A DNA stretch of 64,000 nt from Cymbidium sinense (GCA_021442155.1 CM038215.1:275950413-276014412); one strand, 5' to 3'. Positions 11,801 through 24,560 are shown, counted from the stretch's first letter. Made by a program: numbers and translations. The notes: a model not told the origin generated them from the sequence alone.

Positions 11801-12740
11801 ATTTATTTTAGTTTAGGATTTTTATTTTAGTTTATTTTTTAGGTTTAGGTTTAGGTTGAGGTTTATTTTTTAGTTTAGTTTTATTTTTATTTCCTTTTTT
11901 TGGTTTATGTTTTATTTTTTATTTTTAGGCTTAGGTTTATGTTTTTATTATAATTTTCATGTTTAGGTTTTAGATTTTTATTTAGGTTTATTTTTAGGTT
12001 TTGTTCTTTATTTTAGCTTTGGGTTTATTTTTAGTTTATTTTATTTAATTTAGTTTAGGTTTAGGTTTAAGTTTAGTTTATTTTAGGTTTAAGTTTAGGT
12101 TTTATTTATTTTAGTTTAGTTTATTTAAGTTAAGATTTAGGTTTAATTTGTTTTTATTTTAGTTTTAGGTTTTTTTTTTAGTTTAAGGTTTAGAATTTAT
12201 TTTTATTTATTTCTAGGTTTTATTTTTAGTTTTTTATTAGGTTTAGGTTTTAATTTAGTTTTTATTTTATTTTATTTTAGATTTATTTTATTTTTTGTTT
12301 TAGGCTTGGTTTATATTTTATTTAGGTATTTTATTTTTTTAGTTTAGTATAAGTTTTTATTTATTTTATTTTATTTTAGTTTTTATTTTTTATTTTATTT
12401 TCTTTTTAAATTTAGGATTAGGTTTAGGTTTAGGTTTAGGTTTTAGCTTAAGTTATTATTTTATTTTATTTTTTATTATATTTTGGTTTAGGTTTTTCTA
12501 TTTATTTTATTTTTAGATTTTGTTTAGTTTAGGTTTAAGCTTTTAGCTTTTTAGGGATTGTGGTTTAGGGTTTAGGGTTTGGGGTTTAGGGTTTAGGGTT
12601 TAGGGGGCCTAGGGCTCACGCATCGCCAGGGCCTAATGTCATGGCCTTAGGGTCTGATTTTGTGGCTCTATGTTTATGGGTCAGGGTTTGATTACACACT
12701 GGTCTTTAGTTTCAGTGCTTTAGGTTTTTATTTTTTTTTT
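8895..12740. repeat. Telomere-like higher-order satellite
   Basis: Several repeat units. The TTTAATTTATTTAGTTACTTT landmark is near 8940 and TTTATGCTTTTAGGG near 9056. AAATTAAGTAAACC-type landmarks lie at 9161-9185, 10,167-10,190 and 11,689-11,710. T-rich stretches alternate with TTTAGGG tracts (about 10,090-10,160, 10,690-10,830, 11,470-11,660, 12,555-12,720). A G-rich patch at 9880-10,085 departs from the heptamer. No gene is visible. Confidence 0.8.
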
Positions 12741-13224
12741 AACATAGAACAAATTTAGATTCAACTTTTCTTCTTTTTGATTTCATCAAACAAGTAACAC
12801 AACAAGTTTTTTAAGACACAACTGAAGACATAGATAAAAAATGAACAATCATAGAGAAAATAAAAAATCCTAGATAACAAGAACCGTCTCTATAATAAAG
12901 ATAAAGTTCCATAAGCAGAAGATTGAATCGGCCATTCTTCAGTTTCTCTAGATCCCATTATAGCTACCTCAGCCACTTGAATAGCGAGATCCACGATCAT
13001 ATCCTCGATCTCCTGCCCCCATAACCATAATGACTGTAACCTTCATCGCTTCTCTAGCCTCCATAACCTCAACTACTCTAACAACCACCTCCATATCCAC
13101 CAACACATTCAGATCCCCCACCACCACTATGATAATGGATACATCTCCTTCGCCTCCACCGCTAGATCTGGACTGAGCCTGGTTGAGGGTGATTTTCCTG
13201 CCATCAAGGGTCTACCTATTCTTA
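12741..13224 (-). pseudogene. GRP retrocopy 4
   Basis: Full-length copy of the truncated block. From the common breakpoint the frame reads T-L-D-G-R-K-I-T-L-N-Q-A-Q-S-R-S-S-G-G-G-E-G-D, with a TAG before it. It then shifts by one base and returns to frame as D-R-G-Y-D-R-G-S-R-Y-S-S-G followed by TGA. A late TAG replaces the terminal Trp; R-N-stop follows. A poly-T run (A-tail) lies at 12,730-12,740. Confidence 0.8.
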
Positions 13225-13959
13225 GAGTTTAGGTTTAGGTTTAGGTTTATTTGGTTTTAGGGTTTAGGTTTAATTTTTAATTTATTTAATTACTATAGGT
13301 TTAGGTTTAGGGTTTAGGGTTTAAGGTTTTGGATTTTTGGGTTTATGCTTTTAGGGTTTTGGGTTTAGGATTAATGTTTAGTGTTTAGGGTTTAGGGTTT
13401 TTAGGGTTGTAGGTTTAGGGTTTAGGCTTTAGGATTTAGGGTTTATATATTTTTTTAAAATTAAGTAAACCGACAGTGTTTACTTAGTTATTTAGTTTAT
13501 TTTTCATTTATTTTAGTTTATTTTATTTTTATTTTATTTTGGTTTATTTTTATTCTTATTCAATTTTATTTATTTTAGTTTAGGTTTTTTTCTTATTTTT
13601 CTTTAGTTTAGTTTTATTTTAGTTTTATTTTTTTTAGGTTTCCATTTTATCATTTTTTTTTAGGTTTAGGTTTAGGTTTTTAATATATTTTCTTAAGAAT
13701 AGGTTTTAGTTTTTTATTTTAGGTTTATTTTTTAAGTTTTAGTTTTGGTTTAGGTTCATTTTTTATTTTATTTTATTTTATCATTTATTTATTTTATCAT
13801 TTTATAGTATTTTAGATTAGGGTTTAGGTTTTATTTTTATTTATTTTGTTCTTTAGTTTTATATAATCTTAGGTTTATTTTATTTTATTTTAGGTTTAAT
13901 TTTAATTTAAGCTTTAATCTTAGTAGGTTTTATTTATCCCATCTTAGTCTATTCTTCCT
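13225..13959. repeat. Telomere-like satellite unit
   Basis: TTTAATTTATTTAATTACTA landmark near 13,275, TTTATGCTTTTAGGG near 13,340 and AAATTAAGTAAACCG at 13,458-13,472, then T-rich repeats that gradually gain C towards the GC-rich patch. No gene. Confidence 0.8.
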
Positions 13960-14405
13960 CAGCCTAGCTTTAAATTATGCATTTTATTTTATCTTTGATC
14001 TTATTTTGTCCAGATTCCATTTTTCTTGGTCTTACTAGCCTGTATTAGCTTTACAGGCAGAGCCCAAGCCTCAGTGTCAGCCTAGGGCCTGCCTGCCTCA
14101 GGCCTGGGCCCAGGGCCCAGGGCCCAGTGGAGGGCGGCCTGGGCTTGGCCTTGGGGTCAATGGCTCTCAGGGCCTGGCAGCCTCAGGGTGCAAGTCTAGT
14201 GGCCCAGTGGGTGGCCCAGGGGTCTTAGGGCCCAGTGGCCCAGGGCTCAGGTCAGAGCATTCTTCAACCTTTACTAGGGCCTCTGGGGCCAGAGTCAGCC
14301 TAGAGCCTAGGGTCAGATCTGGGCCCAGGCTCAGGTCAGTTTATGGCTCTGGCCTGGGTTTAGTAGGATTTAGGCCCAGGGGTTAGGATTTTGGTTCTTA
14401 GATTT
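13960..14405. repeat. C-containing heptamer variant array (CCCAGGG type)
   Basis: The heptamer TTTAGGG is here largely CCCAGGG, CTCAGGG or CCTAGGG; CCCAGGG CCCAGGG is visible around 14,110-14,130. The patch grades into T-rich satellite on both sides. Open frames here are products of the repeat, not genes. Confidence 0.75.
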
Positions 14406-14999
14406 AGGAAACCCATACTAGTTTAATTAGTTTATTTATCTCATTTAATTAATTTAATTTAGGTTTATTTAATTTAGTTTACATTTTATTTTAAATTTTT
14501 TATTTTAGTTCATTTAGTATGTTTAACTTTGTTTATTTTTAGTTTTAGTTTTATTTTATTTTTAGGTTCATGTTTATATTTTTTATTTAGTTTAGGTTTT
14601 TTTTAATTTTTTTTAGGTTTAGGGTTTTTTATTTTAGGTTCATTTGTTTTATTTTTTTACCTAGGTTTAGGTTTATTTTTGTTTATTTCATTTTATTTAG
14701 TTTAAGTTTAGGTTTAGGTTAAGGTTTAGTTTAGTTTATTTTAATTTAACTAGGTTTATTTTATTTTATTTATCTGATTTAGTTATTTTAGTTTTAGATT
14801 TTTATTTTTGTGTTTTATTTTAGGTTTATTTTAGGTTTAGGTTTAGTTTTATTTTATTTTATTTTAGGTTTATTTTTTTATCTCATACTTAGTTATTTTA
14901 TTTAGGTTTTATATTTTTAAGCTCTTCCATTTTTAGTTAGTTTATGTTTTTTTATTTGTCTTTAGTTTAATTAATTTTATTTTCTTTATCTTTTCTTTA
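14406..14999. repeat. T-rich satellite
   Basis: TTTAGG and TTTATTTTA words without long TTTAGGG tracts. No gene or other element seen. Confidence 0.75.
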
Positions 15000-15410
15000 G
15001 CCTAGGCCTTTTGGGCTCAGTAGCCTAGGCCTGGGCCTGCTCAGCTCATGCTTAGCTTTATGTTTTATTTATTTTATTTAGGTCTTGGCTTTAATTTACA
15101 TTTAGGTTTATAGTTTGGCTTAGCCTTGTTCATCAGGCCTTGTGGTCTTCCTCATGGCCTAGGGCCTGTATCTGGAGCCTAGCCCATGACTCCAGGGCTC
15201 AGCTTGGCTTCCAGCACTTATCTAGGGCTCAGGGCCTGTGGCTTGTAGTATCCAGGCCTAGTGGCCTAGGTCTTATCTTTAGGTCATTTATTATCTACTG
15301 CTGGCCTGGCCTAGTGGCATAGTAGCTTATGTGACCTAGGGGTAGTCTTGGGTGGCTCAGGATCTAGGGCCTAGTTGTAAGCCTTGTCATTTTAGGGCTC
15401 CGTGGGTTTT
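15000..15410. repeat. Mixed heptamer variant patch
   Basis: GGCCTAGGG, GGGCTCAGG and CCTAGTGGCC words mixed with T-rich repeats. A 60-codon + frame at 15,140-15,322 is Trp/Ser/Arg-rich and arises from the repeated words, so I do not call it a gene. Confidence 0.7.
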
Positions 15411-16377
15411 TTTATTATTTTTATTATTTAAAATTTTTTAAATTAAGTAATCTTGCTGGTTTAGGTTTATTTAGTTTATTTTTTTATTTATTATATTTTA
15501 AATTTTAATTTTTTTTATATTTATTTTATTTTAGTCTAGATATTTAATTTAGGTTTAATTATTTTATTTTAGGTGTCCCGATTTTATTTTTTTGTGCCTA
15601 GAAGTTTATGTTTATTTTTTTAGTTTTATTATTATTTTTTAGGTTTAGTTTAAGTCTATTTTATATTTATGATAGGTCATATTTTAGCTTTTATTTTAGG
15701 TTTTGTTTATGTTTAAGTTTGTTTTAGGTTTATTTTATTTTATTTAGTTTAGGTTTAGGTTTAGGTTTTGTTTCTTTTAGGTTTATTTTATGTTTTACTT
15801 ATTTTAGTTTAGGTTTATTTTATTTCTATTTTAGGTTTAGGTATTTTTTTTTTAATTTAGGGTTTTGGTTTTCTTTTTTATTTATTTTTATGTTTTACTT
15901 TTTTGGTTTAGGTTTTTATTTTGTTTTTATTTTATTTTATTTTAGATTTATTTCATTTTTACCTTAGGTTTAGTTTCTAATTTATTAAGTTTTTTATTTT
16001 CTAGTTTAGTTTAGGTTTTTATTTATTTTATTTTAATTTAGTTTTTATTTTTATTTTTTATTTTCTTTTTGAGTTCTGGCTTAGGTTAACGTTGTAGTTT
16101 ATGTTTTTATTTTATTTTATTTTATTTATTATAGTTAGGCTTAGGTTTAGGTTTATTTTTATTTTATTTTATTTTATTTAGTTGAGGGTTTAGCTTTAGT
16201 TTATTTTAGGTTTTAGTATAAGTTTTATTTATTTATTTTAGCATATTTTAGTTTAGGTTTAGGTTTATTTTATTTTTTTTACTTTTTTTTTATTTTAGGT
16301 TTAGATTTTTTTTAGTTTTGGGTTTTAATTTTATTTTTTATTTATATTTTGGTTATATTTTTAGGATTTAGGTTTAA
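15411..16377. repeat. Telomere-like satellite unit
   Basis: AAATTAAGTAATC landmark at about 15,440, then typical T-rich satellite up to the next GRP copy. There is no TTTAGGG tract immediately before that copy, unlike the other copies. Confidence 0.75.
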
Positions 16378-16652
16378 TTCTTCAGTTTCTTCAATTCCCA
16401 AATGGACCACCCTGATTTCTCGAGTAGCGGGATCCACCATCATATCCCCAATCTCTCCCTCCGCCACCACCATGGCTGTAACCTCCATTACTCCTCCTGC
16501 CTCCATAACCACCACTGGTCTGACCACCACCTCCATATCAACCAGCACCTCTAAATCCCCCACCACCATTGTGATAACCACCTCCTCCTCGCTTCCAATC
16601 ACTGATCTGACTGCATGGATGTTCTTGTCATGAAGCTTCTGCCCATTCTTAG
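16378..16652 (-). pseudogene. GRP retrocopy 5, lacking the 3' UTR
   Basis: Coding remnant from the shared breakpoint (about 16,652) to N-stop near 16,392. The frame reads G-G-G-G-Y-H-N-G-G-G-G-F-R-G-A-G, one TGA, then Y-G-G-G-G-Q-T-S-G-G-Y-G-G-R-R and R-D-W-G-Y-D-G-G-S-R-Y-S. About 200 bases of 3' UTR and the A-tail seen in other copies are missing; satellite begins at once. The 86-codon minus frame at 16,342-16,602 and the plus frame at 16,349-16,633 are shadows. Confidence 0.8.
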
Positions 16653-17088
16653 GGTTTAAGATTAGGTTTAGGTTTATTAAGTTTTAGGGTTTAAGATTAT
16701 TTTTTTAATTTATTTAGTTACTTTAGGTTAGGTTTAGGGTTTAAGGCTTAGGATTTAAGGTTTACGATTCAAGGTTTAGGGTTTTTTTTAAAAATTAAGA
16801 AAATAAGTGGGTTTAGGTTTATTTAGTTTATTTTTTATTTATTTTAGATTATTTTATTTTTTATTTTTATTTAGGTTTAGTTTTATTTTTTAAGATTTTT
16901 TTATTTTATTTTATTTTTAGTTTAGTTTAGGTTTTATTTATTTTATTTTAAGTTTTATTTTATTTTATTTTATTTTATTTAGGTTTAGATCTTTAGTTTA
17001 TTCTTGTTTTATTTTATTTTCATTATTTTTTTAGGTTTAGGCCTTTTAATTTATTTATCTGGTATTTAGTTAGTTTATGTTTATTTGT
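16653..17088. repeat. Telomere-like satellite unit
   Basis: Carries the TTTAATTTATTTAGTTACTTT landmark near 16,707 and AAAATTAAGAAAATAAG near 16,791, followed by T-rich satellite. No gene. Confidence 0.75.
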
Positions 17089-17245
17089 TGCCCCAGGTTT
17101 AGGTGGATTTAGGCCTGGTGGGCCTGGGCCTGGCCAATCAGGTTTAAGGCCCAGGGCCCAGGGTTTAGGGCCCAGGCCCAGGGTTTAGAGGCCTAGGTTG
17201 GTGGCCTAAGCTCAGTTTAGGTAGGCCCAGGGTGGTGGAGAGGTC
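17089..17245. repeat. Interleaved CCCAGGG and TTTAGGG heptamers
   Basis: At about 17,150-17,190 CCCAGGG and TTTAGGG heptamers alternate in one 7-base register (CCCAGGG, CCCAGGG, TTTAGGG, CCCAGG, CCCAGGG, TTTAG). This is the clearest view that the GC-rich patches are altered telomere-like repeats. Confidence 0.8.
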
Positions 17246-19850
17246 GGGTGTGAGGTCTCAGTGTGGTTATTTATTTATGATTTATTAATGTATTTTATTT
17301 AGGGTAAGGTTTAGTTTTAGAGCCTAGGGTTTAGCTGAAGCTCAGTTTTAGTGTAGTTTTAGGTAGGGGTTGGTTTGGTTTTCTCAATTAAAAATAGTTT
17401 TAGGTTTATTTAGTCTTTAGTTTAATTTTATTTATTTTGTTCATGTTATTTTTATTTATATTTAGGTTTATTTTATTTCATTTATTTTTTGTTTATTTAT
17501 TTTAGATTTATTTTAGTTTAAATTTTTTTAGTTTAGTTTATTTTGTTTAGGTTATGTTTATTTATTAGATTAGTTTTTATTTTATTTTAGGTTTAAGTTT
17601 CATTTTTATTTCTAGGTTTGTTAGGTTTTCTTTTTTTTTTTTAGGCTAGTTTTTTTTTTATTTTAGGTTTAATTTTTAGTTTAGATTTAGTTTTTTTTTT
17701 ATTTTATTATTTTATTTTATTTTTGAGGGTTTAAGTTTCATTTATTTTAGTTTAGTTTAAGTTTATTTATTTTAGTTTAATTTAATATAATTTGTTCAGT
17801 TTATTTTATTTTGTTTATCTAGTTTAGGTTTTTATTTAGTTTTATTTTATTTTATTTTGGTTTATTTTATTTTATTTTACATTTTGTTTATTTTATTTAG
17901 GTTCTTTTAGGTTTATTTTATTTTCTTAGCTAGTTATGGTTTATATTTATTTTAATAGTTTAGTTTTATATTACTATTAGGTTTAGTGTTGTTTTATTTT
18001 ATTTTATTTATGTTTATTTATTTATTTATTTTTTAGGTTTATTAGAACGTGAGTTTTTGTTTTGGCCTAGGGTCAGTTTAAGGTTTAGGGTATAGTTTGG
18101 GTTGTAGGCTCAGGGTTTAGGGCTGTTTAGGTTTTAGGGTTTAGGGTTTTTAAGGTTTAGATTTAGGCTTTATTTATTTTATTTTAAAAAATAACCCAAG
18201 TTTAGGTTTATTTCATTTCTTTTATTTATTTAGTTTGATTTATTTTTATTTCTATTTAGCTTTATTTTTATTTTATTTTATGTTTTATTTAGTTTTATTT
18301 TAGTTTAGTTTAGGTTTATTTTATTTTTCATTAAGGTTTAGTTTTATTTTATTTTAATTTTTAATTTTAGTTTATTTATTTTATTTTAGTTTAATCTTAA
18401 TTTTAATTTTTTCTTTCTATGTTTAGGTTTTAATATATATTTTATATTATTTTATTTTATTTTTTATTTTAGTTTAGGTTTATTTATTTATTTATTTTTT
18501 TAGGTTTTATTTAGTAGTTTAGGTTTTAGATTTTGAGGGTTTATGGTTTAGTTTCTTAGGTTTATTTTCATATTTAGTCAGCTTTAGTTTGGGGTTTGGG
18601 CTCAGGGTTTACTCTGCTAGGTTTTAGTTTTATGCTTTAGGGTTTATAGTTGGTTTAAGGTTTAGGGTTTTTGTGGCTCAGGATTTGTGGGCTCAGTGGC
18701 CTAGGCTGTCCCAGTTTAGGGTTACCTAGGGTTCAAGGTTTAAGGTTTTTTTTCTAATTAAATAAACCAATAGGTTTATGTTTATTTAGTTTATTTTTTT
18801 TATTTTAATTTATTTTATTTCTTTATTTTTGTTCATGTTTAGTTTTATATTTACTTAGTTTTGTTTATTTATTTTAGATTTATTTATTTTAGTTTAGGTT
18901 TTATCTAGTTTTTTCTAAGTCTGGTTTAGTTTGCCTATGTTTAGGTTAAGGGCCTAGGGTGGGTTTAGGGCAGAGTAGGATTTAGGGCCTAGTGGTAGCT
19001 TTATGTTTTAGGTTAGTTTAGGGTTTAGGGTTTTATTTTATCTTTCTTTAGGGTATGGTCATTTAGTTTAGGTTTAGGGACGTAGGTTGTGGAGGATTTA
19101 GTGTCATGGCTCTTTAATCTTTAAATTAAGCAAACCATTAAGTTTAGTATTTAGTATTTAGTATATATATTATTTATTTAGTTTATTATTTTGATTTTAA
19201 TTAGTTTTATTTCTTATTTTATTTATTTTAATTTATTTTAGTTTAAGTTTTATTTAGTTTATTATTTTAGTTTAGGTTAATTTTAGTTGAGTTTTATTTT
19301 ATTTTATTTTTTTTTAAGGTTTTATTTTATTTTAGGTTTACATTTAGGTTTTTTTTATTTTTTTAATTTTAGGTTTTAGGTTTTATTTAGGTTTATTTAG
19401 GTTTTATTTTTTAGTTTAGGTTTAGGTTTATTTTAGTTTCTTTTATTTTATTTAGTTTTGGTTTAATGAGCTTTATTTGCCTAGGATTAGGTTTTATTTA
19501 TTTTGTTTAGTTTATTTTAGTTTAGGGTTTATTTTATTTTATTTTTAGGTTTAGGTTTTTGTTTAGGGTTTTGGTTATTTTTATTTATTTTTAGGTTTAT
19601 TTTAGGTTTAAGTTTATTTAGTTTTTTATTATATTTTGTTTTAGATTCCATTTTATTTTATTTAGGTTTTTATTCTTAAGTTCATCTTAATTTAGTTTAG
19701 TTTTAAATATTTTGTTTTATCTTATTTTTTAATTTATTTTAGATTAGGTTTTATTTATTTTATTTAGTTTAGATTTATTTATTTTATTTATTTAGGTTTA
19801 AGTCTTTTATTTATTTTATTTTAAGTTTTATTTAGTTTAGGTCAGTTTGG
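17246..19850. repeat. T-rich telomere-like satellite
   Basis: Long T-rich stretch with short TTTAGGG tracts at about 18,070-18,170, 18,530-18,760 and 18,930-19,100. Landmark variants lie at about 18,755-18,775 (CTAATTAAATAAACC) and 19,121-19,140 (AAATTAAGCAAACC). No gene or foreign insertion seen. Confidence 0.75.
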
Positions 19851-20345
19851 TTTAAAGCTTGGTACGTCAAGTGAGGGCTCAGTTTGGCCTAGTGCTTAGG
19901 CCTGTTTAGAGTCAGTGGCCTGGGATAGCCTGGTCAGGGCTCAGCTTTAGGGCTCAGGATTGATTTAGAGCCTTAGAGCCTGGGGTCAGATCAGGCCTGG
20001 GGCCCAGGGCTCAGGGCTCAGCCTGAGTTTATGGCCCATGGGGTCAGTCTGGTTCTGGGCATTTAGTGGCCAAAGTTTTATATGGCTCTGGCCTAGTTAG
20101 AGCCAAGGTGAGATCATACAGGGCCAGTTTAGGATTTAGAGTAGTTTAGGTTTTAGGCCTAGGGTTTAGGGCTTAAGGATCTTTTTGGCTCAGGCCTCAG
20201 TTTTTAGCCCAGGTTTTAGGGCTCAGGTTAGTTTTAAAGTTAGTTAGGTTTTAGGGCTCAGTAGTGTCAGGGTTTAGTTTAGGGCCTAGGGTCAGGTTTA
20301 GGTATGTTTTAATTTTAGGATTAAGGTTTAGATTTTAGGGTTTTA
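19851..20345. repeat. C-containing heptamer variant array
   Basis: GGGCTCAGG, GGCCCAGGG, GGCCTAGGG and TTTAGGG words intermixed, with no other element. It grades into T-rich repeats at both ends. Confidence 0.7.
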
Positions 20346-21664
20346 TTTATCTTTATTTAAATTTATTTATGTTTATGATTATTTATCTTTTTATTATGGT
20401 TATGTTTTTTTTTTTTTAGGTTTAGGTTTTATTTGTTATCTATTGGTTTTTTAGGTTTATTTTTAGTAGGTTTTTATGTTTCATATTTTATCTGAGTTTA
20501 TTTTATTTTATTTATTAATTTTATTATTTGGTTTATTTATCTTTATTTTAATTTTTCCTTGTTTAGATTTATTTATTAATTTAATTTAGTTATTTTAGTT
20601 TAGTTTAGGTTTTATTTTATTTATTTAGGTTTATATTTTATTTTAGGTCTTAGTTTAGGTTTAGGTTTTAGGTTGTGCTCTGGTTTGGGGCCTAGGGTTT
20701 ATTTAGGGCTCAGTGGCCTGTTTAGTGTTTAAGCGTCAGTAGGTCAGGGCTCAGGTAAGATTTAGGTTTAGGATCTGGTATGGTTTTGCTTGGGATTAGG
20801 TTTGTGGCTCAGGGTTTTAGGGTGTGGGGTTAGGTTGCATGCCTAGGGCTCACAATTTAGGGTTTTGGGTTAGTTTTAGTGTTTAGGGTTTAGGTTTGGA
20901 ATTTATTTATTTATTTATATTTTAAAAAATTAAGTAAACAGGTAGGTTTAAGTTTATTTAGTTCATTTTTTATTTATTTTAGTTTAGTTTATTTTATTTA
21001 GGTTTATTTTTATTTTTATTTAGTTTAGTTTATTTATTTTATGTTTATTTATATTAATTTAGGTTTTTTATTTTAGTTTACTTTTTTGATTTAGGTTTAG
21101 GTTCAAGTTTATTCTTTTAGTTTTATTTTCATTTTATTTTTAGTTTATTTTTTTTTAGTTTTAGATTTAATTTTTGGTTTTAGTTTAGGTTTATTTTAGG
21201 TTTATTTTAGTTTAGGTTTAGGTTTATTTTTAATTTATTTTATTTTATTTAATGTGGGGTTTAGGTTTATTTATTTTAAGTTTAGGTTTAGGGTTTATTT
21301 ATTTTAGTTTAGGTTTAGGTTTATTTTATTTTGTTTATTTTAGGTTTAGGTTTATAATTAGTTTAGGGTTTGGTTTATTTTAGGTTTTATTTTAGATTTA
21401 TTTTTAGGTTTTGGTTTTATTTAGTTTTTATTTTATTTTATTTTAGGGTTTTTATTCTTATTTTATGTTTGTGTTTTATTTTAGGGTTTAGGATTTTTTA
21501 GTTTAGGGTTTAGGGTTTAATGTTTAGGATTTAGGGATTAGGGTTTATGATTTAGGATTTAAGTTTAGGGTTTAGGGTTTAGGGTTTAAAGTTTAGGGTT
21601 TATGGTTTGAGGGTTTTTAGGGTTTAAGGGTATGGGTTTAGGATTTAGGGTTTAGGGTAATTTT
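20346..21664. repeat. Telomere-like satellite
   Basis: T-rich repeats, a mixed heptamer patch at 20,640-20,900, the AAATTAAGTAAACAGGTAGG landmark at 20,927-20,946, and a long TTTAGGG tract at about 21,480-21,660 leading into the next GRP A-tail. Confidence 0.8.
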
Positions 21665-22072
21665 TAATAGAGAACAAATTTAGATTCAACATTTCTTCTT
21701 TTGAATTTCATCAACCATGTAAGAGACTAGGTTTTCTAAGATACATGTGATGATATAAATAAAAAATTAGCACACATAGAGAAAATAAAAAGCCCTAGAT
21801 AACTAGATCCATCTCTATAATAAAGACATATTTCCATAAGCAATTGATTAGATTAGTCATTCCTCAATTTCTCTAATTTCTATTAGAACCACCCTCGTCT
21901 CTAGAGTAGCCGAATCCGCCATCATATCCAAGATCTATCCCTTGGCCACCACCATGGTTGTAAGCTCCATTGCCTCCCTCCATCACCACCTCCATATCCA
22001 CCAAAGACCCCTAGATCCCCACCTCCGATTTTTTTTCCTCCATAACCATCATATCCACTAGCACCAACAATA
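21665..22072 (-). pseudogene. GRP retrocopy 6, 5' part rearranged
   Basis: The 3' UTR and C-terminal coding part are present (G-A-Y-N-H-G-G-G-Q and L-G-Y-D-G-G-F-G-Y-S-R, then N-stop-R-N-stop). Homology becomes broken after about 22,028. A partial second CATAACCATCATATCC segment at 22,040-22,070 suggests an internal rearrangement, and the common breakpoint (CCATTCTTAGGG) is absent. Confidence 0.75.
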
Positions 22073-23305
22073 GTTAGGGTTGTAGTTTGGGCTGGGTTTG
22101 GGGTTTAGGGTTTAGTGGTTTAGTTTAGGTTTAGGGTTGTGGAGTTAGACATCTTAATGTTTAGGCTTAGTTTAGGGTTTAGGTTTAGGTTTAGTGTAGT
22201 GTTAGTTTATGGTTTAGGATTTAGCTTTATGATTTGTGGTTTAGGGTTTAGTAGGTTTAGGTTTAAAGTGTGGTTTAGTTTATTGTTAGTGGTTTAATGT
22301 TTAGGCATTGAGTGCAGGATTTAGGGTTTAGGGTCCAGTTTAGGTTTTGGGTTTATTTATTTATTTTAAATCTAAATTAGCAGGTTTTAGTTTATTTTAT
22401 TTTATTTTGTATATCAGTTTATTTTATTTTATTTTATTTAAGTTCATTTTAAATTTATATTTAGTTTATTTATTTATTTATTTTATTTATTATCTTTATT
22501 TTACTTTATTTTAAGGTTTAGTTTTTTAGTTTAGATTTATTTTATTTTATTTTTAGGTTTAGGTTTTATTTTTATATTTTTAAGTTTATTTTATTTTATC
22601 TTTTTTGTTTTATTTTTTTTATTTTAGGTTTTATTTTTTTTAGACACGTTAGGTTTATTTTAGTTTAATTTTATTTGTATTTTATTTTTATGTTTAAGTT
22701 TTATCTTTTATTTTTATGTTTAGGTTTAGGTTTTTAATTTATTTTTTTAGGTTTATGTTTTAGGTTTTTATTTTAGGTTTATTTTTAGGTTTTATTTTTT
22801 TTGTTTAGGTTATGTTTATTTATAGTTTATTATATTTTATTTAGTTCATGTTTAAGTTTAGGTTTAGGTTTAGCTTTTATTTAGTATAGTTTAGTTTATT
22901 TTAGTTTTGGTTTATTTTATTTTGTTTATGTTATTTTCTTTAGGTTTAGGTTCTTTTTTAGTTTATTTTAGGTTTTCTTTTTATTTTAGGATTAATTTTT
23001 AGGTTTAGTTTTTATTCAATTTTATTTTATTTTATCATAGATTTAATTAATGTTTATTTCAGGTTCAATTTTTATTTTATTTAGTTTTTTTTTATTTTTA
23101 GGTTTATTTTATTTTTTAGTTTAATTTTGGTTTTTATTTACTTTATTTTAGTTTAGTTCATCATTTTTATTTTATTTTATTTTTAGGTTTAAGTTTAGTT
23201 TTAGTTTTAGGTTTAGGTTTTTATTTTATCTTATTTTTTATTTTATTTAGGTTTTAATTTTTATTATTTTAGGTATTTAATTTAAGATTATTTTAGTTTT
23301 ATTTT
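22073..23305. repeat. Telomere-like satellite
   Basis: TTTAGGG variants at 22,080-22,360, a weak landmark (AAATCTAAATTAGCAGG) near 22,368, then T-rich satellite. No gene. Confidence 0.75.
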
Positions 23306-23800
23306 AGTAGGGCCTGGGCCAGTGCCCAGTGTCTGGTTTATGTTTAGGGAGGCCCAGGCCCAGTTTTGGGTGGTGGCCTGTGACCAGGGCTCAGGGCTCA
23401 GTGGTCTGGGGCCTCCTAGGGTCATTATGGCCTAAGAGCCCAGCCCATGGCCCAGTGGCTCATGGAGTAAGGCTCATGGCCCAGTGGCCCAGGGTGCTTG
23501 GCCTGGGTGGTGGAGTGTGGCCCAGGTCAGTGGTGGCCCATAGCCCAAGATTAGGGCCTGTGGTTTAGGGCAGGCTGCCCAGCCTTAGGGTTTAGCATTT
23601 TAGGGCCCATGGCCCAGGGCCTAAAGGCTCAGTGTCAGGTGGGCCTAGTTCTGGCCCAGGCAGGGCAGATCCATTAGGGTTAGAAGGTCAGGGGTTTAGT
23701 GTGGCCTGGGTTGTCAGGGTCTGGGGTAGGATCAGGTTATTTAGGTGATTAGGTTTAGGGTTAGGGGCCATAGGGTTTGGGTCATGGTTAGGGTTTTGTT
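23306..23800. repeat. C-containing heptamer variant array
   Basis: Dense GGCCCAGG, GGGCTCAGGG and GGCCTGGG words. The 79-codon + frame at 23,329-23,568 (Gly/Pro/Trp-rich) is generated by these words and has no family signature. Confidence 0.75.
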
Positions 23801-24560
23801 AGTTTTAATTTTTTTATTTTAAAATTATGTAATCTGGTTTATGTTTATTTTAATTTTAGATTATTTTTATTTATTTTAGTTTATTTTATTTTTATTTTAT
23901 TTAAGTTCATTTTATTTTATTTATTTAGTTTATTTTTTTAGGTTTATTTATTTTAGTTTTGGTATTTTATTTTAATTTATTTTAAAGTTTAAGGTATGTT
24001 TGGTTTATTTTTTTTAGTTTAGTTTTATTTTATTTTATTTTTATGTTTATGTTTTATTTTAATTTTTAGGTTTAGGTTTTAATTTATTTTTTAGTTTAGG
24101 TTTGAGGTTTTATAGGTTTTTTGTTAGTTACATTTTATTTTAGTTTAGATTTATTTTTAGTTTAGTTTATTTTATTTAGTTTAGGTTTAGGTTTAGGTTT
24201 AGGTTTAGGTTTAGTTTATTTTAGGTTTAGGTTTAGGTTTAGTTTATTTTAGTTTAGTTTATTTTAGTTTAAGTTTATTTGGTTTTGTTTATTTTATTTT
24301 TTATTTTAAGTTTTATTTTTTTTAGTTTAAGGTTTAAGTTTTATTTTTTATTTTGTTTTTAGGTTTAGGTTTTTATTTAGTTTTTATTTTATTTTATTTT
24401 AGGTTTAATTAAGTTTATTTATTTATATAGTTTAGGTTTTATTTATTTTATTTTTAGTTATTTTTTATTTTATTTTATTTATCAATTAGGTTTAGGGTTT
24501 TTATTTAATTTAATTTTAATTAATTAGGTTTATTTATTTATTAGGTTTAGTTAGGTTAGT
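23801..24560. repeat. T-rich satellite
   Basis: Landmark variant AAAATTATGTAATCTGG at 23,820. A run of consecutive TTTAGG hexamers lies at about 24,180-24,240. No gene. Confidence 0.75.
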
